Shown here: piece by piece, positions 8,179-15,395 of the stretch
How positions within the stretch are numbered: the first letter of the stretch is position 1
How the letters are laid out: each line of letters opens with the position of its first letter
Source: VAXT01 sp963850415
GTDB lineage: Bacteria; Actinomycetota; Thermoleophilia; Gaiellales; Gaiellaceae
Assembly (NCBI GenBank): GCA_963850415.1
Contig: CAWKLE010000004.1
Span: 310,001-374,000, forward strand
Direction: 5' to 3'
DNA: 64,000 nucleotides
The notes under the pieces: model-generated
Databases searched by the model: none
Seen by the model: only the letters and a program-made list of their open reading frames with translations
Told to the model about the DNA's origin: nothing
Made by a program: the position numbers and the translations under genes

Positions 8179-9127
8179 ACGCATCCAAAGCAAGATAACG
8201 AGCAAACGGGATCGCCTCGACGTACCTGCCCGCTGAAGCGATCATCGCCGCGTTGTCGGTGCAGAGCTCGAGCGGCGCGAGCGCGGCGCCCGGGAGCGCG
8301 GCCCGCAGCTCGGAGTTCGCAGCGACGCCACCGACGACCGCGATCCGGTCGGCTCTCGTTTGCTCCGCCGCGGCCTCGGCCCGCTCGACGAGGGCCGTGA
8401 CGATCGCCCGCTGATAGGAGGCCGCGAGGTCTGCGCGACGCCGCTCCAGCTCGTCCGCAGGAAGCTCGCGCACCGTGTACAGAAGGGCGGTCTTGAGCCC
8501 CGAGAACGAGAAGTCGAGCCCCGGGACGCGCGCGATCGGGAACTCGTACGCCTCGGGGTCGCCGTCCCGCGCCAGCCGGTCGATCGCAGCGCCGCCCGGA
8601 TAGCCGAGCCCGAGCAGGCGCGCGCCCTTGTCGAACGCCTCGCCGGCCGCGTCGTCGAGCGTCGTCCCCACGACCTGGAAGCCGCCGTGATCCCGAACGT
8701 CGAGGAGCAGCGTGTGCCCGCCGCTCGCGAGCAGGCACAGGAACGGCGGGTCGACGGGCTCGGGTTGGAGGAAGAGCGAGGCGACGTGGCCGTGCAGGTG
8801 GTTTACCGGCGCGAGCGGAAGCCGCAGCGCCCACGCGAGCGCCTTCGCCGCCGACAGCCCGACGAGCAGCGCGCCGATCAGCCCGGGCCCCTGGGTGACG
8901 GCGATCCGCTCGATCCGGTCGAGCCCCAAGCCGGCCTCCTCGAGCGCCTCGCGCAGAACCGGCGTGACGAGCTCGAGATGCCGCCGCGAGGCGACCTCCG
9001 GGACGACCCCGCCGTATTTCGCGTGCAGCTCCGCCTGGGAGGAGACGACGTTGGCGAGGAGCTCGCCGTCGTCCGTGACGACGGCCGCGGCCGTCTCGTC
9101 GCAGGACGTCTCGAGCCCGAGGATCAA
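8159..9127 (-). CDS. tsaD: tRNA N6-adenosine threonylcarbamoyltransferase TsaD
   Basis: TsaD transfers the threonylcarbamoyl group from TC-AMP to A37 of ANN-decoding tRNAs, with TsaB and TsaE. The ASKHA fold is clear: LGLETSCDETAAAVV at the start, KYGGVVPEVASRRH, the metal-binding HLHGH motif near residue 110, and SFSGLKTA plus VVGGVAANSELR later. I favour TTG 9127, which overlaps the rimI stop as TTGA, the same arrangement seen elsewhere in this window, and gives the normal family N-terminus; a GTG at 9160 would add 11 residues. It forms a run with rimI, tsaB and tsaE. Confidence 0.95.
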   Translation of the reverse strand: MILGLETSCDETAAAVVTDDGELLANVVSSQAELHAKYGGVVPEVASRRHLELVTPVLREALEEAGLGLDRIERIAVTQGPGLIGALLVGLSAAKALAWALRLPLAPVNHLHGHVASLFLQPEPVDPPFLCLLASGGHTLLLDVRDHGGFQVVGTTLDDAAGEAFDKGARLLGLGYPGGAAIDRLARDGDPEAYEFPIARVPGLDFSFSGLKTALLYTVRELPADELERRRADLAASYQRAIVTALVERAEAAAEQTRADRIAVVGGVAANSELRAALPGAALAPLELCTDNAAMIASAGRYVEAIPFARYLALDAYASTAA

Positions 9128-9591
9128 GCGCTCGCCGGTTCGCGCACGGGGTCGCGCCACATGATCAGCGCGTCTTCACGGTTGTCCGTGTAGTAGCCGC
9201 GGCGAATTCCTCTGGCGCGGAAGCCGAGCGCTTCATAGAGGCGGATCGCCGACTCGTTGGAGACGCGCACCTCGAGCGTGTAGCCGCGCCTGACGTCACG
9301 CGCCGTCACCTCGAAGAGGCGCTCCATCATGCCGCGCGCGATCCCGCGCCGCCTGTACGCGGGGGCGACGGCGATGTTCATCACGTGCCAGGCGTCGACG
9401 TAGCGCGAGATGATCAGGTAGCCGACGAGGTCGTCGCGTTCCGAGTCGACCGCCCCGAGGCAGATCGAGGACGGCTTCGCGAGCTCGCCCGCGAACATCG
9501 AACGCGACCACGGCGTCGGATACGAGGCGCGCTCGATCTCCTCGATCGCACCGAGGTCGCGCAGCTTGAGCTTTCGGAACTCGATCGTCAT
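9124..9591 (-). CDS. rimI: Ribosomal-protein-alanine N-acetyltransferase RimI
   Basis: A 155-residue GNAT enzyme that acetylates N-terminal alanine (S18 in E. coli). The acetyl-CoA loop is visible as VAPAYRRRGIARGMM, followed by the C-terminal NESAIRLYEALGFRARGIRRGYY block. The start ATG at 9591 overlaps the tsaB stop by one base (TGATG), so the two are coupled. In actinobacteria rimI usually lies between tsaB and tsaD, sometimes fused to tsaD; here the two are separate but overlap. Length and motifs are normal. Confidence 0.93.
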   Translation of the reverse strand: MTIEFRKLKLRDLGAIEEIERASYPTPWSRSMFAGELAKPSSICLGAVDSERDDLVGYLIISRYVDAWHVMNIAVAPAYRRRGIARGMMERLFEVTARDVRRGYTLEVRVSNESAIRLYEALGFRARGIRRGYYTDNREDALIMWRDPVREPASA

Positions 9592-10190
9592 CACCGCTTC
9601 CGGTCGGCGTCGGGAACCCTGACGTAGATCGGCTCCACGAGCTCCGCCGGCCCGAAGTCCGTCGCGAGCCGCGCGTGCACGCTCGCGCGCGGGACGTGCA
9701 GCTCGCTGTCGTCGGGCGGAACCTCGGCGCCGGCCGCCTCGAGCACCTCGCGGTACCGAACCGCCCCGTCGCCAACGCAAGCTCTTCCTTGTAACAGACT
9801 GTTACCAAGTTCATTGGGAGGCGTTGCGACCGGGCTGGCGTCGATCAGCGTGAAGACCTCGCGGCGGCGCGCATCGATCACCGGGAGCGCTCCTGGAGCG
9901 CCGGCTGCGAGCGCCTCGAGGGTCGAGACGCCCGCGACCTGCGCGTCGAGCGCGAACGCAAGCGCCCTGCTCGCGGCGAGCCCCATGCGCAGGCTCGTGA
10001 AGCTGCCGGGCCCGGTGCCGACGACGATCCTGTCCAGCTCCCGGGGCTCGGCATCCGCGCTCGTCAGCAGGTCTTCGATGTCCTCGAGCAGGCGGGCCGG
10101 AGTCCCGGTTCGCTCGCCGAGCAGCCTGCCGTCCTCCAGCAACGCGCTCGTGGCGACGTTCGTCGCAGTGTCAAACGCGAGCGTCAGCAC
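9591..10190 (-). CDS. tsaB: tRNA threonylcarbamoyladenosine protein TsaB, carrying a palindromic insert
   Basis: TsaB is the inactive ASKHA partner that scaffolds TsaD and TsaE for t6A synthesis. Seen here: LAFDTATNVATSALL at the start, GTGPGSFTSLRMGLAASRALA near residue 60, and ARRREVFTLID near 110. At 199 residues it is slightly short of the 220-230 typical. Around residues 126-134 the peptide E-L-G-N-S-L-L-Q-G is encoded by a 28-base palindromic element (9787-9814) that also occurs in rpsA and polA; it lies in a variable loop just before CVGDGAVRYR. The GTG start at 10190 overlaps the tsaE end by 20 bases. Confidence 0.92.
   Translation of the reverse strand: MLTLAFDTATNVATSALLEDGRLLGERTGTPARLLEDIEDLLTSADAEPRELDRIVVGTGPGSFTSLRMGLAASRALAFALDAQVAGVSTLEALAAGAPGALPVIDARRREVFTLIDASPVATPPNELGNSLLQGRACVGDGAVRYREVLEAAGAEVPPDDSELHVPRASVHARLATDFGPAELVEPIYVRVPDADRKR
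9787..9814 (-). repeat. In-frame palindromic element, copy 1 (in tsaB)
   Basis: Core GTAACAGACTGTTAC (9791-9805), a 7-base inverted repeat around a central A, flanked by CCTT and CAAGTTCAT. Read with the gene it encodes E-L-G-N-S-L-L-Q-G. It stands out as an AT-rich island in GC-rich coding DNA. Compared with copies 2 and 3, 23 of 28 positions are invariant, including bases outside the palindrome. Confidence 0.8.
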
Positions 10191-11079
10191 GGTCGATCTC
10201 GATCATCCTTCGGTCTCCTCCGGCGTGGCGAAGCCGGACGCGGAATCGAGGCGCCGGCAGCTCGTCTCCGGCGGCCTCGGGCCACTCGACGAAGCACACG
10301 GCTCCGTCGAAGTACGGCTCGAGATCGCCCCACTCCGCCGGCGAGACGCTCTGGAACCGGTACAGGTCGAGGTGAGACACATCGACGACACCAAGGTACC
10401 GATGGCCGATCGTGAAGGTGGGGCTCGTCACGTGCCCCTCGACACCGAGCGCCCGGCACGCTCCGCGGACGAACGTCGTCTTGCCCGACCCCAGGTCGCC
10501 GGAGACGGTGACGACGTCGCCCGGCTCGAGCTCCGAGGCGAGGTCCGCGGCGATCCGCTCCGTCTCCTCGGGCGAGGCCGACTCGTGCTCCTCCACCCGG
10601 CGCAGCACGGCCTCGATCAGCTCGCTCTTGTCGAAGCCGCGGTACCAGCGCCCGCGCTCGAGGAGTGTTCGCTTCAGCTGCTCGTACTCCGCGGCCAGGG
10701 TCCGGTCCGTGCGGAGCGCCTCCCGGAACCGCAGGAACTCGTTCCACTTCGCGCCCTGCCACTCGACGACGTGCACGATCACCTCGCGCGGAACCTCGTC
10801 GCCCCGGACGAAGCGCACCTCCCACGGCCGTTCGTCGTCGGGCAACGGCGCGAACCCCGCCGCGGCCATCCGTTCGACCTGGCTCGGCGACAACCCGTTC
10901 GAGCCGACTCCGACCGCGATGTCGATCGTCGGCTTCGCCGCCAGTCCCGGGACGGACGTGCTGCCCACGTGCTCGATCCGGCTCGGGCTTACACCGAGCG
11001 CGTCGGCGATCACGGCGGCCTCGTCGTGGAAGCGACGCGCCCAGGCGGGGTCGTGCTCGGCGAGCTTCGGCTCGGCCAC
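10171..11079 (-). CDS. tsaE: GrpB-domain / TsaE fusion protein
   Basis: A 302-residue two-domain protein. Residues 1 to about 165 are a GrpB (UPF0157) domain, a nucleotidyltransferase-like fold, with RIEHVGSTSVPGLAAKPTIDI near 35-55. Residues about 170-302 are TsaE, the ATPase that drives the t6A cycle, with Walker A GDLGSGKTTFVRG, VTSPTFTIGHRY, HLDLYRF and FVEWPEA. GrpB domains are known fused to CoaE in mycobacteria; a fusion to TsaE is unusual to my knowledge. The first GTG (11079) was used; there is no internal start with a good site at the domain border. It overlaps tsaB by 20 bases. Confidence 0.88.
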   Translation of the reverse strand: MAEPKLAEHDPAWARRFHDEAAVIADALGVSPSRIEHVGSTSVPGLAAKPTIDIAVGVGSNGLSPSQVERMAAAGFAPLPDDERPWEVRFVRGDEVPREVIVHVVEWQGAKWNEFLRFREALRTDRTLAAEYEQLKRTLLERGRWYRGFDKSELIEAVLRRVEEHESASPEETERIAADLASELEPGDVVTVSGDLGSGKTTFVRGACRALGVEGHVTSPTFTIGHRYLGVVDVSHLDLYRFQSVSPAEWGDLEPYFDGAVCFVEWPEAAGDELPAPRFRVRLRHAGGDRRMIEIDRADARV

Positions 11080-11089
11080 GAGTGGAAGG

Positions 11090-11728
11090 CTAGAAGAGGC
11101 CCAGCTGAACGGCAGGCTCGGCGGCGAGCAGCGGCTCGGGCTCCGGGGCCGGCTCGATCACGCGGCCGAGCAGCTCGGGAATCCGGGCGAAATCCTCCTG
11201 GAGCACGCTCAGCATCGCCGGCGTGTAGAGCGCGGCTGCCGGGTGGTAGAGCGGATAGAGCAGCACGGCCCGGCCGCCCAGTTCGACCTGCTGCTCCTGG
11301 CCGTGGACGCGCGTGATCCCGGTCGGCTTCCCCGAGAGCAGCTTCGTCGCGAAGTTGCCGAGTGTCCCGACGAGCTTCGGCTGGATCAGCTCCACCTGCC
11401 GGAACAGATGGCTCTCGCAGGCCTCGATCTCGTCCGGCATGGGGTCGCGGTTTCCGGGCGGGCGGCACTTGATCACGTTTGCGATGTACACGTCCTCGCG
11501 GGACATGCCGATCCCCCCGAGCAGCTGGTCGAGGAGCTTCCCGGCCTGGCCGACGAACGGGTAGCCCTGCTTGTCCTCGTGGAAGCCGGGCGCCTCGCCG
11601 ACGAACATCAGCTCGGCCTCCGGGCTCCCCACGCCGAATACGACCTGGGTGCGTCCCTGGGCAAGGCCGCAGCGCGTGCAGCCGGCGACCTCGGCCGCGT
11701 ACTGGTCTAGCTCAGTGCCCGCAGCCAC
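11090..11728 (-). CDS. Uracil-DNA glycosylase, family 4 (Fe-S type)
   Basis: A 212-residue family 4 UDG that removes uracil from DNA. The iron-sulfur ligands include CTRCGLAQGRTQ near residue 17 and further cysteines at CRPPGNRDP and ACESHL; the active-site motif GEAPGFHED and the HPAA motif near 165 are present. GTG 11728 was chosen because it overlaps the end of the FmdB gene and gives the usual N-terminus; the frame stays open far upstream but that part is antisense-like sequence within the FmdB gene. The C-terminus ends in LGLF, resembling a clamp-binding peptide (QLGLF), which would fit a repair enzyme. Confidence 0.9.
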   Translation of the reverse strand: MAAGTELDQYAAEVAGCTRCGLAQGRTQVVFGVGSPEAELMFVGEAPGFHEDKQGYPFVGQAGKLLDQLLGGIGMSREDVYIANVIKCRPPGNRDPMPDEIEACESHLFRQVELIQPKLVGTLGNFATKLLSGKPTGITRVHGQEQQVELGGRAVLLYPLYHPAAALYTPAMLSVLQEDFARIPELLGRVIEPAPEPEPLLAAEPAVQLGLF

Positions 11729-11924
11729 AGCTCCCGCCGCAACAGCCGCCCGACGCTGGACCGCCGAATGAGGGCTGCTCGGCGGTGCCGTGAGTCGCGA
11801 ACACGGAGAACTGCTTGCGCACGTTCGAGGCGTCGCAGTCGGGGCAGCTGATCGCTTCCCCGTTGCGGACGAGCTCCTCGAAGTGCGACTCGCACTCCAT
11901 GCACACGTACTCGTAGATCGGCAT
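11712..11924 (-). CDS. FmdB-family zinc ribbon protein
   Basis: A 70-residue protein beginning MPIYEYVCMECESHFE, with CxxC pairs at residues 8-11 and 27-30 (CPDC) forming a zinc ribbon, and a Gly/Cys-rich C-terminus (GGCCGGSCGCGH). FmdB-type proteins are putative regulators of unknown target. It overlaps the UDG start by 17 bases, so the two are probably co-transcribed. A possible -10 box (TAAACT, 11934-11939) lies 9 bases before its ATG. Confidence 0.85.
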   Translation of the reverse strand: MPIYEYVCMECESHFEELVRNGEAISCPDCDASNVRKQFSVFATHGTAEQPSFGGPASGGCCGGSCGCGH

Positions 11925-11933
11925 CGCCGCGAG

Positions 11934-11969
11934 AGTTTAGGCATAGATGCGGACACTCGGGGCTACACT
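11934..11969. promoter_or_regulatory. Possible divergent -10 boxes between FmdB gene and DUF2520 gene
   Basis: In the 85-base spacer, TAAACT on the minus strand (11934-11939) faces the FmdB gene and TACACT on the plus strand (11964-11969) faces the DUF2520 gene. Both fit TAnnnT but neither has a convincing -35 box. Confidence 0.3.
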
Positions 11970-12009
11970 TCGACCTGCCCGGTATCCGCTACGGAACTGG
12001 AGCTTTCTG

Positions 12010-12681
12010 GTGGTGAAAACGATCCGGATCATCGGCTTGGGCCGAGTCGGCTCGGCAGTGGCCGCAAGGCTGCGCGAGCGCGGCTTCGACCTGACCGACG
12101 GCGATGCGGACCTCGTCCTGCTCTGCGTGCCCGACCGGGCGATCGCGGAGGTTGCGGCCGGTGTCCCGACCGGGCCGTGGATCGCGCACACCAGCGGGGC
12201 GACGCCGCTCTCGGCGCTCGATCCGCACGAGCGGCGCTTCGGCCTGCATCCACTTCAGTCGTTCACGCGCGCGCGTGGACCCGAGCAGCTCGACGGCGCC
12301 TACGCGGCGGTGTCAGGGGAGAGCGCGGAGGCACGCGAAGTCGGTTCGTGGCTCGCACGGGAGCTCGGGCTCGAGCCCTTCGCGCTCGACGACTCGGAGC
12401 GGGCCCTCTACCACGCTGGGGCTGTCGTGGCGGCGAGCTACCTCGTCACGCTCCACCAGGCAGCGGCGGATCTCGTCGAGGCCGCCGGAGCTCCGCCCGC
12501 GGCGCTCGTTCCGCTGATGCGGCGCGTGATCGAGAACGACTTCGAGCTGACAGGGCCGGCCGTGCGCGGCGACTGGGAGACGGTCGAGGCGCACCTGGAA
12601 GCGATCCGGGAGCGCCTGCCCGAGCTGGAGCCTCTCTATCGGGCCCTGGCCGACGCGACTGCGGAGCTGGCCGTCCGGTGA
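12010..12681 (+). CDS. Rossmann-like and DUF2520 domain protein of the pan cluster
   Basis: A 223-residue NAD(P)-binding protein: Rossmann loop IRIIGLGRVGSAVA at residues 5-18, LVLLCVPDRAI near 40, then an all-helical C-terminal DUF2520 domain with FGLHPLQSF and LYHAGAVVAASYLV. It resembles 6-phosphogluconate/ketopantoate-reductase-type folds. It overlaps panC by 4 bases (GTGA) and begins a panC-panB operon, so a role as a ketopantoate reductase-like enzyme or in pantothenate synthesis is a reasonable inference but not shown. GTG 12010 has a GGAG site 9 bases upstream; a longer frame from 11947 lacks this. Confidence 0.8.
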   Translation: MVKTIRIIGLGRVGSAVAARLRERGFDLTDGDADLVLLCVPDRAIAEVAAGVPTGPWIAHTSGATPLSALDPHERRFGLHPLQSFTRARGPEQLDGAYAAVSGESAEAREVGSWLARELGLEPFALDDSERALYHAGAVVAASYLVTLHQAAADLVEAAGAPPAALVPLMRRVIENDFELTGPAVRGDWETVEAHLEAIRERLPELEPLYRALADATAELAVR

Positions 12682-13463
12682 AGATCATTCGGACGATCGC
12701 CGAGCTGCCGGAGAGCGACGGCACCGTCGGGCTCGTCCCGACGATGGGCGCGCTTCACGCCGGCCACCTGGCGCTGTTCGCGGCCGCTCGCGAGGAGAAC
12801 GACGTCGTCGTCGCGAGCCTGTTCGTGAACCCGGCGCAGTTCGGCCCGGCCGAGGACCTCGACCGCTATCCGCGCGATGAGGAGCGCGACGCGAAGCTTG
12901 CCGAGGAGGCCGGCGTCGACGTCCTCTTCGCGCCGAACGCAGAGGAGATGTACTCGGACGGCTATGCCACCTGGGTCGACGTGGGCGAACTCGGAGACCG
13001 ACTCGAGGGCGAGTTCCGGCCCGGCCACTTCCGCGGCGTGGCCACGGTCTGCCTGAAGCTCTTCAATATCGTCCGCCCGACGCGCGCCTACTTCGGCCAG
13101 AAGGACGCGCAGCAGGCCGCGGTCGTCAAGCAGCTCGTCCGCGACCTGAACCTCGAGCTCGAGATCCGCGTCGTCCCAACCGTGCGCGACGAGGACGGGC
13201 TCGCGCTCTCATCGCGGAACGCGTACCTCTCGCCCGAAGAGCACGAGGCGGCGCTGGCCCTGCCGCGCGGCCTGTGGGCAGGACGTGACGCTTTCGTGAC
13301 GGGGTCAGACCCCGCCAAAGAAGCGCAACGATTTCTCAACAGCCTCGACGTCGACTACGTGGAAGTGGCAGACCTGGACGGACAGAAAGTCCTGGCCGCA
13401 GCCGTACGCGTTGGGAAGACGCGCCTCATCGACAACGTCGTTCTGGAAGGAGAGACGAAGTGA
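12678..13463 (+). CDS. panC: Pantothenate synthetase PanC, carrying a palindromic insert
   Basis: PanC joins pantoate and beta-alanine using ATP in the cytoplasm. Motifs: LVPTMGALHAGHL (HxGH nucleotide motif), FVNPAQFGPAEDLDRYPR, FGQKDAQQ and ALSSRNAYLS (the KMSKS-like loop). Length 261 is slightly shorter than the 280 typical. After LWAGRDAF the palindrome GGGGTCAGACCCC (13301-13313) encodes T-G-S-D-P in frame, followed by an AT-richer run (AKEAQRFLNS). The GTG overlaps the previous gene by 4 bases and the end overlaps panB by 4 bases. Confidence 0.93.
   Translation: MKIIRTIAELPESDGTVGLVPTMGALHAGHLALFAAAREENDVVVASLFVNPAQFGPAEDLDRYPRDEERDAKLAEEAGVDVLFAPNAEEMYSDGYATWVDVGELGDRLEGEFRPGHFRGVATVCLKLFNIVRPTRAYFGQKDAQQAAVVKQLVRDLNLELEIRVVPTVRDEDGLALSSRNAYLSPEEHEAALALPRGLWAGRDAFVTGSDPAKEAQRFLNSLDVDYVEVADLDGQKVLAAAVRVGKTRLIDNVVLEGETK
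13301..13313. repeat. Palindrome GGGGTCAGACCCC inside panC
   Basis: A perfect 6-base inverted repeat around a central A, read in frame as part of T-G-S-D-P in the C-terminal half of panC. It has the same odd-palindrome shape as the elements in tsaB, rpsA and polA but a different sequence. Only one copy is seen in this window. Confidence 0.55.
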
Positions 13464-14431
13464 GCACACCGCCCAAGGGAAAGCTAGCCCTGCCTGAGCT
13501 TCTCGCCATGAAGCAGCGCGGCGAGAGGATCGTCATGGTCACCGCCTACGACGCACCCGGCGCCCGGTTCGCCGAGGACGCGGGGGTCGAGATCATCCTC
13601 GTCGGCGACACGGCCGCGATGGTCGTCCTCGGCTACGAGGGCACGACCGTCCCCGTGACCATGGACGAGATGCTGTTCCTGACGCGCACGGTCGCGCGCT
13701 CGGCCAGGCATCCGATCGTCGTCGGCGACATGCCGTTCGGCTCGTTCCAGGTCTCGGACGAGAAGGCGCTCGAGAACGCGATCCGGTTCGTCAAAGAAGC
13801 GGGGGCCGACGCGATCAAGCTCGAGGGGGCCGGGCCGATGGTCTCGCGGGTGAAGACGATCGTCGAAGCGGGCATCGCCGTCATGGGTCACGTCGGCCTC
13901 ACGCCCCAGTCGGCGACGCAGCTCGGCGGGTTCAAGACGCAGGGCAAGACGGCCGAGGCCGCGACGGCGCTGGTCGAAGGCGCGCTCGCCCTGGAGGAGG
14001 CCGGCGCGTTCGCGGTCGTCCTGGAGGCAGTCCCCGCGCCGGTCGCCGCCGAGGTCACGCGGCGGCTGACGGTGCCGACGATCGGCATCGGCGCAGGCCC
14101 GGAAACTGACGGCCAAGTGCTCGTCTACCACGACCTGCTCGGGCTCTCCGAAGGCCACCTCCCACGCTTCGTCAAACGGTATGCGAGCCTCTCCCGGGAG
14201 ATCCGCGACGCGCTCGAGCACTACGCGGAGGAGGTGCGCGACGGCACCTTCCCGGGCGACGAGCACACCTACGCGATGCCCGAAGAGGAGCTCGAGCTCT
14301 TCCGCAGCTCGATCAACCCGAGCGCGACCAGGGCGAACGACCATGCGAACGAGCCGACGATGAGCAGCTCGAAGAGCTTGTCCCCGGCGCCCGCGTCCGA
14401 CCCGCCTCTGCGGAAGACGTCCTCCCCGTAG
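13460..14431 (+). CDS. panB: Ketopantoate hydroxymethyltransferase PanB with long C-terminal tail
   Basis: PanB adds a hydroxymethyl group from methylene-THF to 2-oxoisovalerate, the first step to pantoate. The TIM barrel shows MVTAYDAPGARFAEDAG, ILVGDTAAMVVLGYEGT, VVGDMPFGSFQVS, IKLEGAG and MGHVGLTPQS. GTG 13460 overlaps panC by 4 bases and has AAGGAG 7 bases upstream. The family is usually 260-280 residues; here it is 323, with a Ser/Pro/Thr-rich tail of about 45 residues encoded antisense to the end of the Yip1 gene (163 bases of overlap). The tail may be meaningless read-through coding after loss of an earlier stop. Confidence 0.94.
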   Translation: MSTPPKGKLALPELLAMKQRGERIVMVTAYDAPGARFAEDAGVEIILVGDTAAMVVLGYEGTTVPVTMDEMLFLTRTVARSARHPIVVGDMPFGSFQVSDEKALENAIRFVKEAGADAIKLEGAGPMVSRVKTIVEAGIAVMGHVGLTPQSATQLGGFKTQGKTAEAATALVEGALALEEAGAFAVVLEAVPAPVAAEVTRRLTVPTIGIGAGPETDGQVLVYHDLLGLSEGHLPRFVKRYASLSREIRDALEHYAEEVRDGTFPGDEHTYAMPEEELELFRSSINPSATRANDHANEPTMSSSKSLSPAPASDPPLRKTSSP

Positions 14432-14862
14432 ACCGCAAGCCGGACCGGCCACACCGTCAGCAGCGAGAGCGCGACCGGCGCCATCGCGAGCCCGACGACG
14501 TGCCGCGCCTGCCGGTACGAGGCGCGCGCACGCACCGCGGCGGCGATCGCGTAGACGAGGAGCCCGCCGAGCCAGAAGACGACCAGCCCGTAGAACGCGC
14601 CGCCGAGGAAAGCCCAGAGGGCGACGTTCAGCCCGTCGAAGTTCGGATCGTCGAGCAGCCGTCCGGCCAGCGACGTCGTGAGGATGCCCGCAATTCCGGC
14701 CAGGATGACGATCGCCATGATCGGCTCCTGCCGGGCCTCCGCAGCCTCATCCGAGCCGTCGCGCAACGCCGCGAACGTGCCTCGCGGGCTCGTGAAGACT
14801 GCGAGCGCGCGCAGCCACCACTCCTTCTGGAGCGACCGGGTCGACTCCACGGTGGTACTCAC
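14269..14862 (-). CDS. Yip1-family membrane protein
   Basis: A 197-residue polytopic membrane protein with about five hydrophobic segments, for example IMAIVILAGIAGILTTSLAG, FLGGAFYGLVVFWLGGLLVYAIAAA and LLIVGSFAWSFALVALGLIEL. The Arg/Trp-containing N-terminus (EWWLRALAVFTSPRGTFAAL) is typical of bacterial Yip1 domain proteins, function unknown. It ends in a poly-Ser stretch that is antisense to panB. Start GTG 14862 faces the 2H phosphoesterase gene 24 bases away. Confidence 0.75.
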   Translation of the reverse strand: MSTTVESTRSLQKEWWLRALAVFTSPRGTFAALRDGSDEAAEARQEPIMAIVILAGIAGILTTSLAGRLLDDPNFDGLNVALWAFLGGAFYGLVVFWLGGLLVYAIAAAVRARASYRQARHVVGLAMAPVALSLLTVWPVRLAVYGEDVFRRGGSDAGAGDKLFELLIVGSFAWSFALVALGLIELRKSSSSSSGIA

Positions 14863-14867
14863 GCCGT

Positions 14868-14878
14868 GAGCGTACTGT
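14868..14878. promoter_or_regulatory. Overlapping divergent -10 boxes (Yip1 gene / 2H gene)
   Basis: AGCGTACTGT holds TACGCT on the minus strand (14868-14873) and TACTGT on the plus strand (14873-14878). Each lies 5-7 bases before the respective GTG start, consistent with leaderless transcripts. -35 boxes are not evident. Confidence 0.3.
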
Positions 14879-14885
14879 CTGCTGC

Positions 14886-15395
14886 GTGCCTGAAACCGCC
14901 CTCGTCGTCACGGTGCCGGAGGCCGAGCCGCTGGTCTCCGAGTGGCGCGCGCAGCACGACTGGTCGGCGCAGCGCGGTGTCCCGGCCCACATCACGATCC
15001 TGTACCCGTTCGTCCCCACGGAGAAGGTCGACGAGGGCCTGCTCACCCGGCTTCGCGAGCTGTTCGCGGCCGAGCCCGCGATCTCGTTCGAGCTTGCTCG
15101 CCTGGCCCGCTTTCCCGAGGTCGCGTGGCTGGCACCCGAGCCGTCGGAGCCGTTCAAGGCCCTGATCGAGCTGGTCGCGGCCCGCTTCCCCGACTACCCG
15201 CCGTACGAGGGAGCCCATGACGTGGTGATTCCCCACCTGACGGTCGCCGAGGGAGGGGTCGAGCTCCAGGACCGCGTCGAGGCGGCGGTCTCGGGACACC
15301 TTCCGATCCGCGCGCACGCAGGCGACGTCGCCTTCCTGTTCGAGGACGACGAGGGCCTCTGGCACGAGGCCCACCGCTTCGCGCTGTCCGGCTAG
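14886..15395 (+). CDS. 2'-5' RNA ligase / 2H phosphoesterase family protein
   Basis: A 169-residue 2H-fold protein with two H-x-T/V motifs, HITILYPF near residue 36 and HLTVAEG near 117, that form the catalytic pair acting on 2'-5' or cyclic phosphodiester bonds. The real substrate is not known. The GTG at 14886 is 23 bases from the divergent Yip1 gene; the end overlaps the uvrA stop by 4 bases (convergent). Confidence 0.85.
   Translation: MPETALVVTVPEAEPLVSEWRAQHDWSAQRGVPAHITILYPFVPTEKVDEGLLTRLRELFAAEPAISFELARLARFPEVAWLAPEPSEPFKALIELVAARFPDYPPYEGAHDVVIPHLTVAEGGVELQDRVEAAVSGHLPIRAHAGDVAFLFEDDEGLWHEAHRFALSG

Noticed and set aside
9791..9805. GTAACAGACTGTTAC as a transcription-factor operator (TetR/GntR-type palindrome)
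   Set aside because: All three copies are deep inside genes, never near a start, and extend beyond the symmetric core with constant frame; an insertion element explains this better. It cannot be fully excluded without a genome-wide map.
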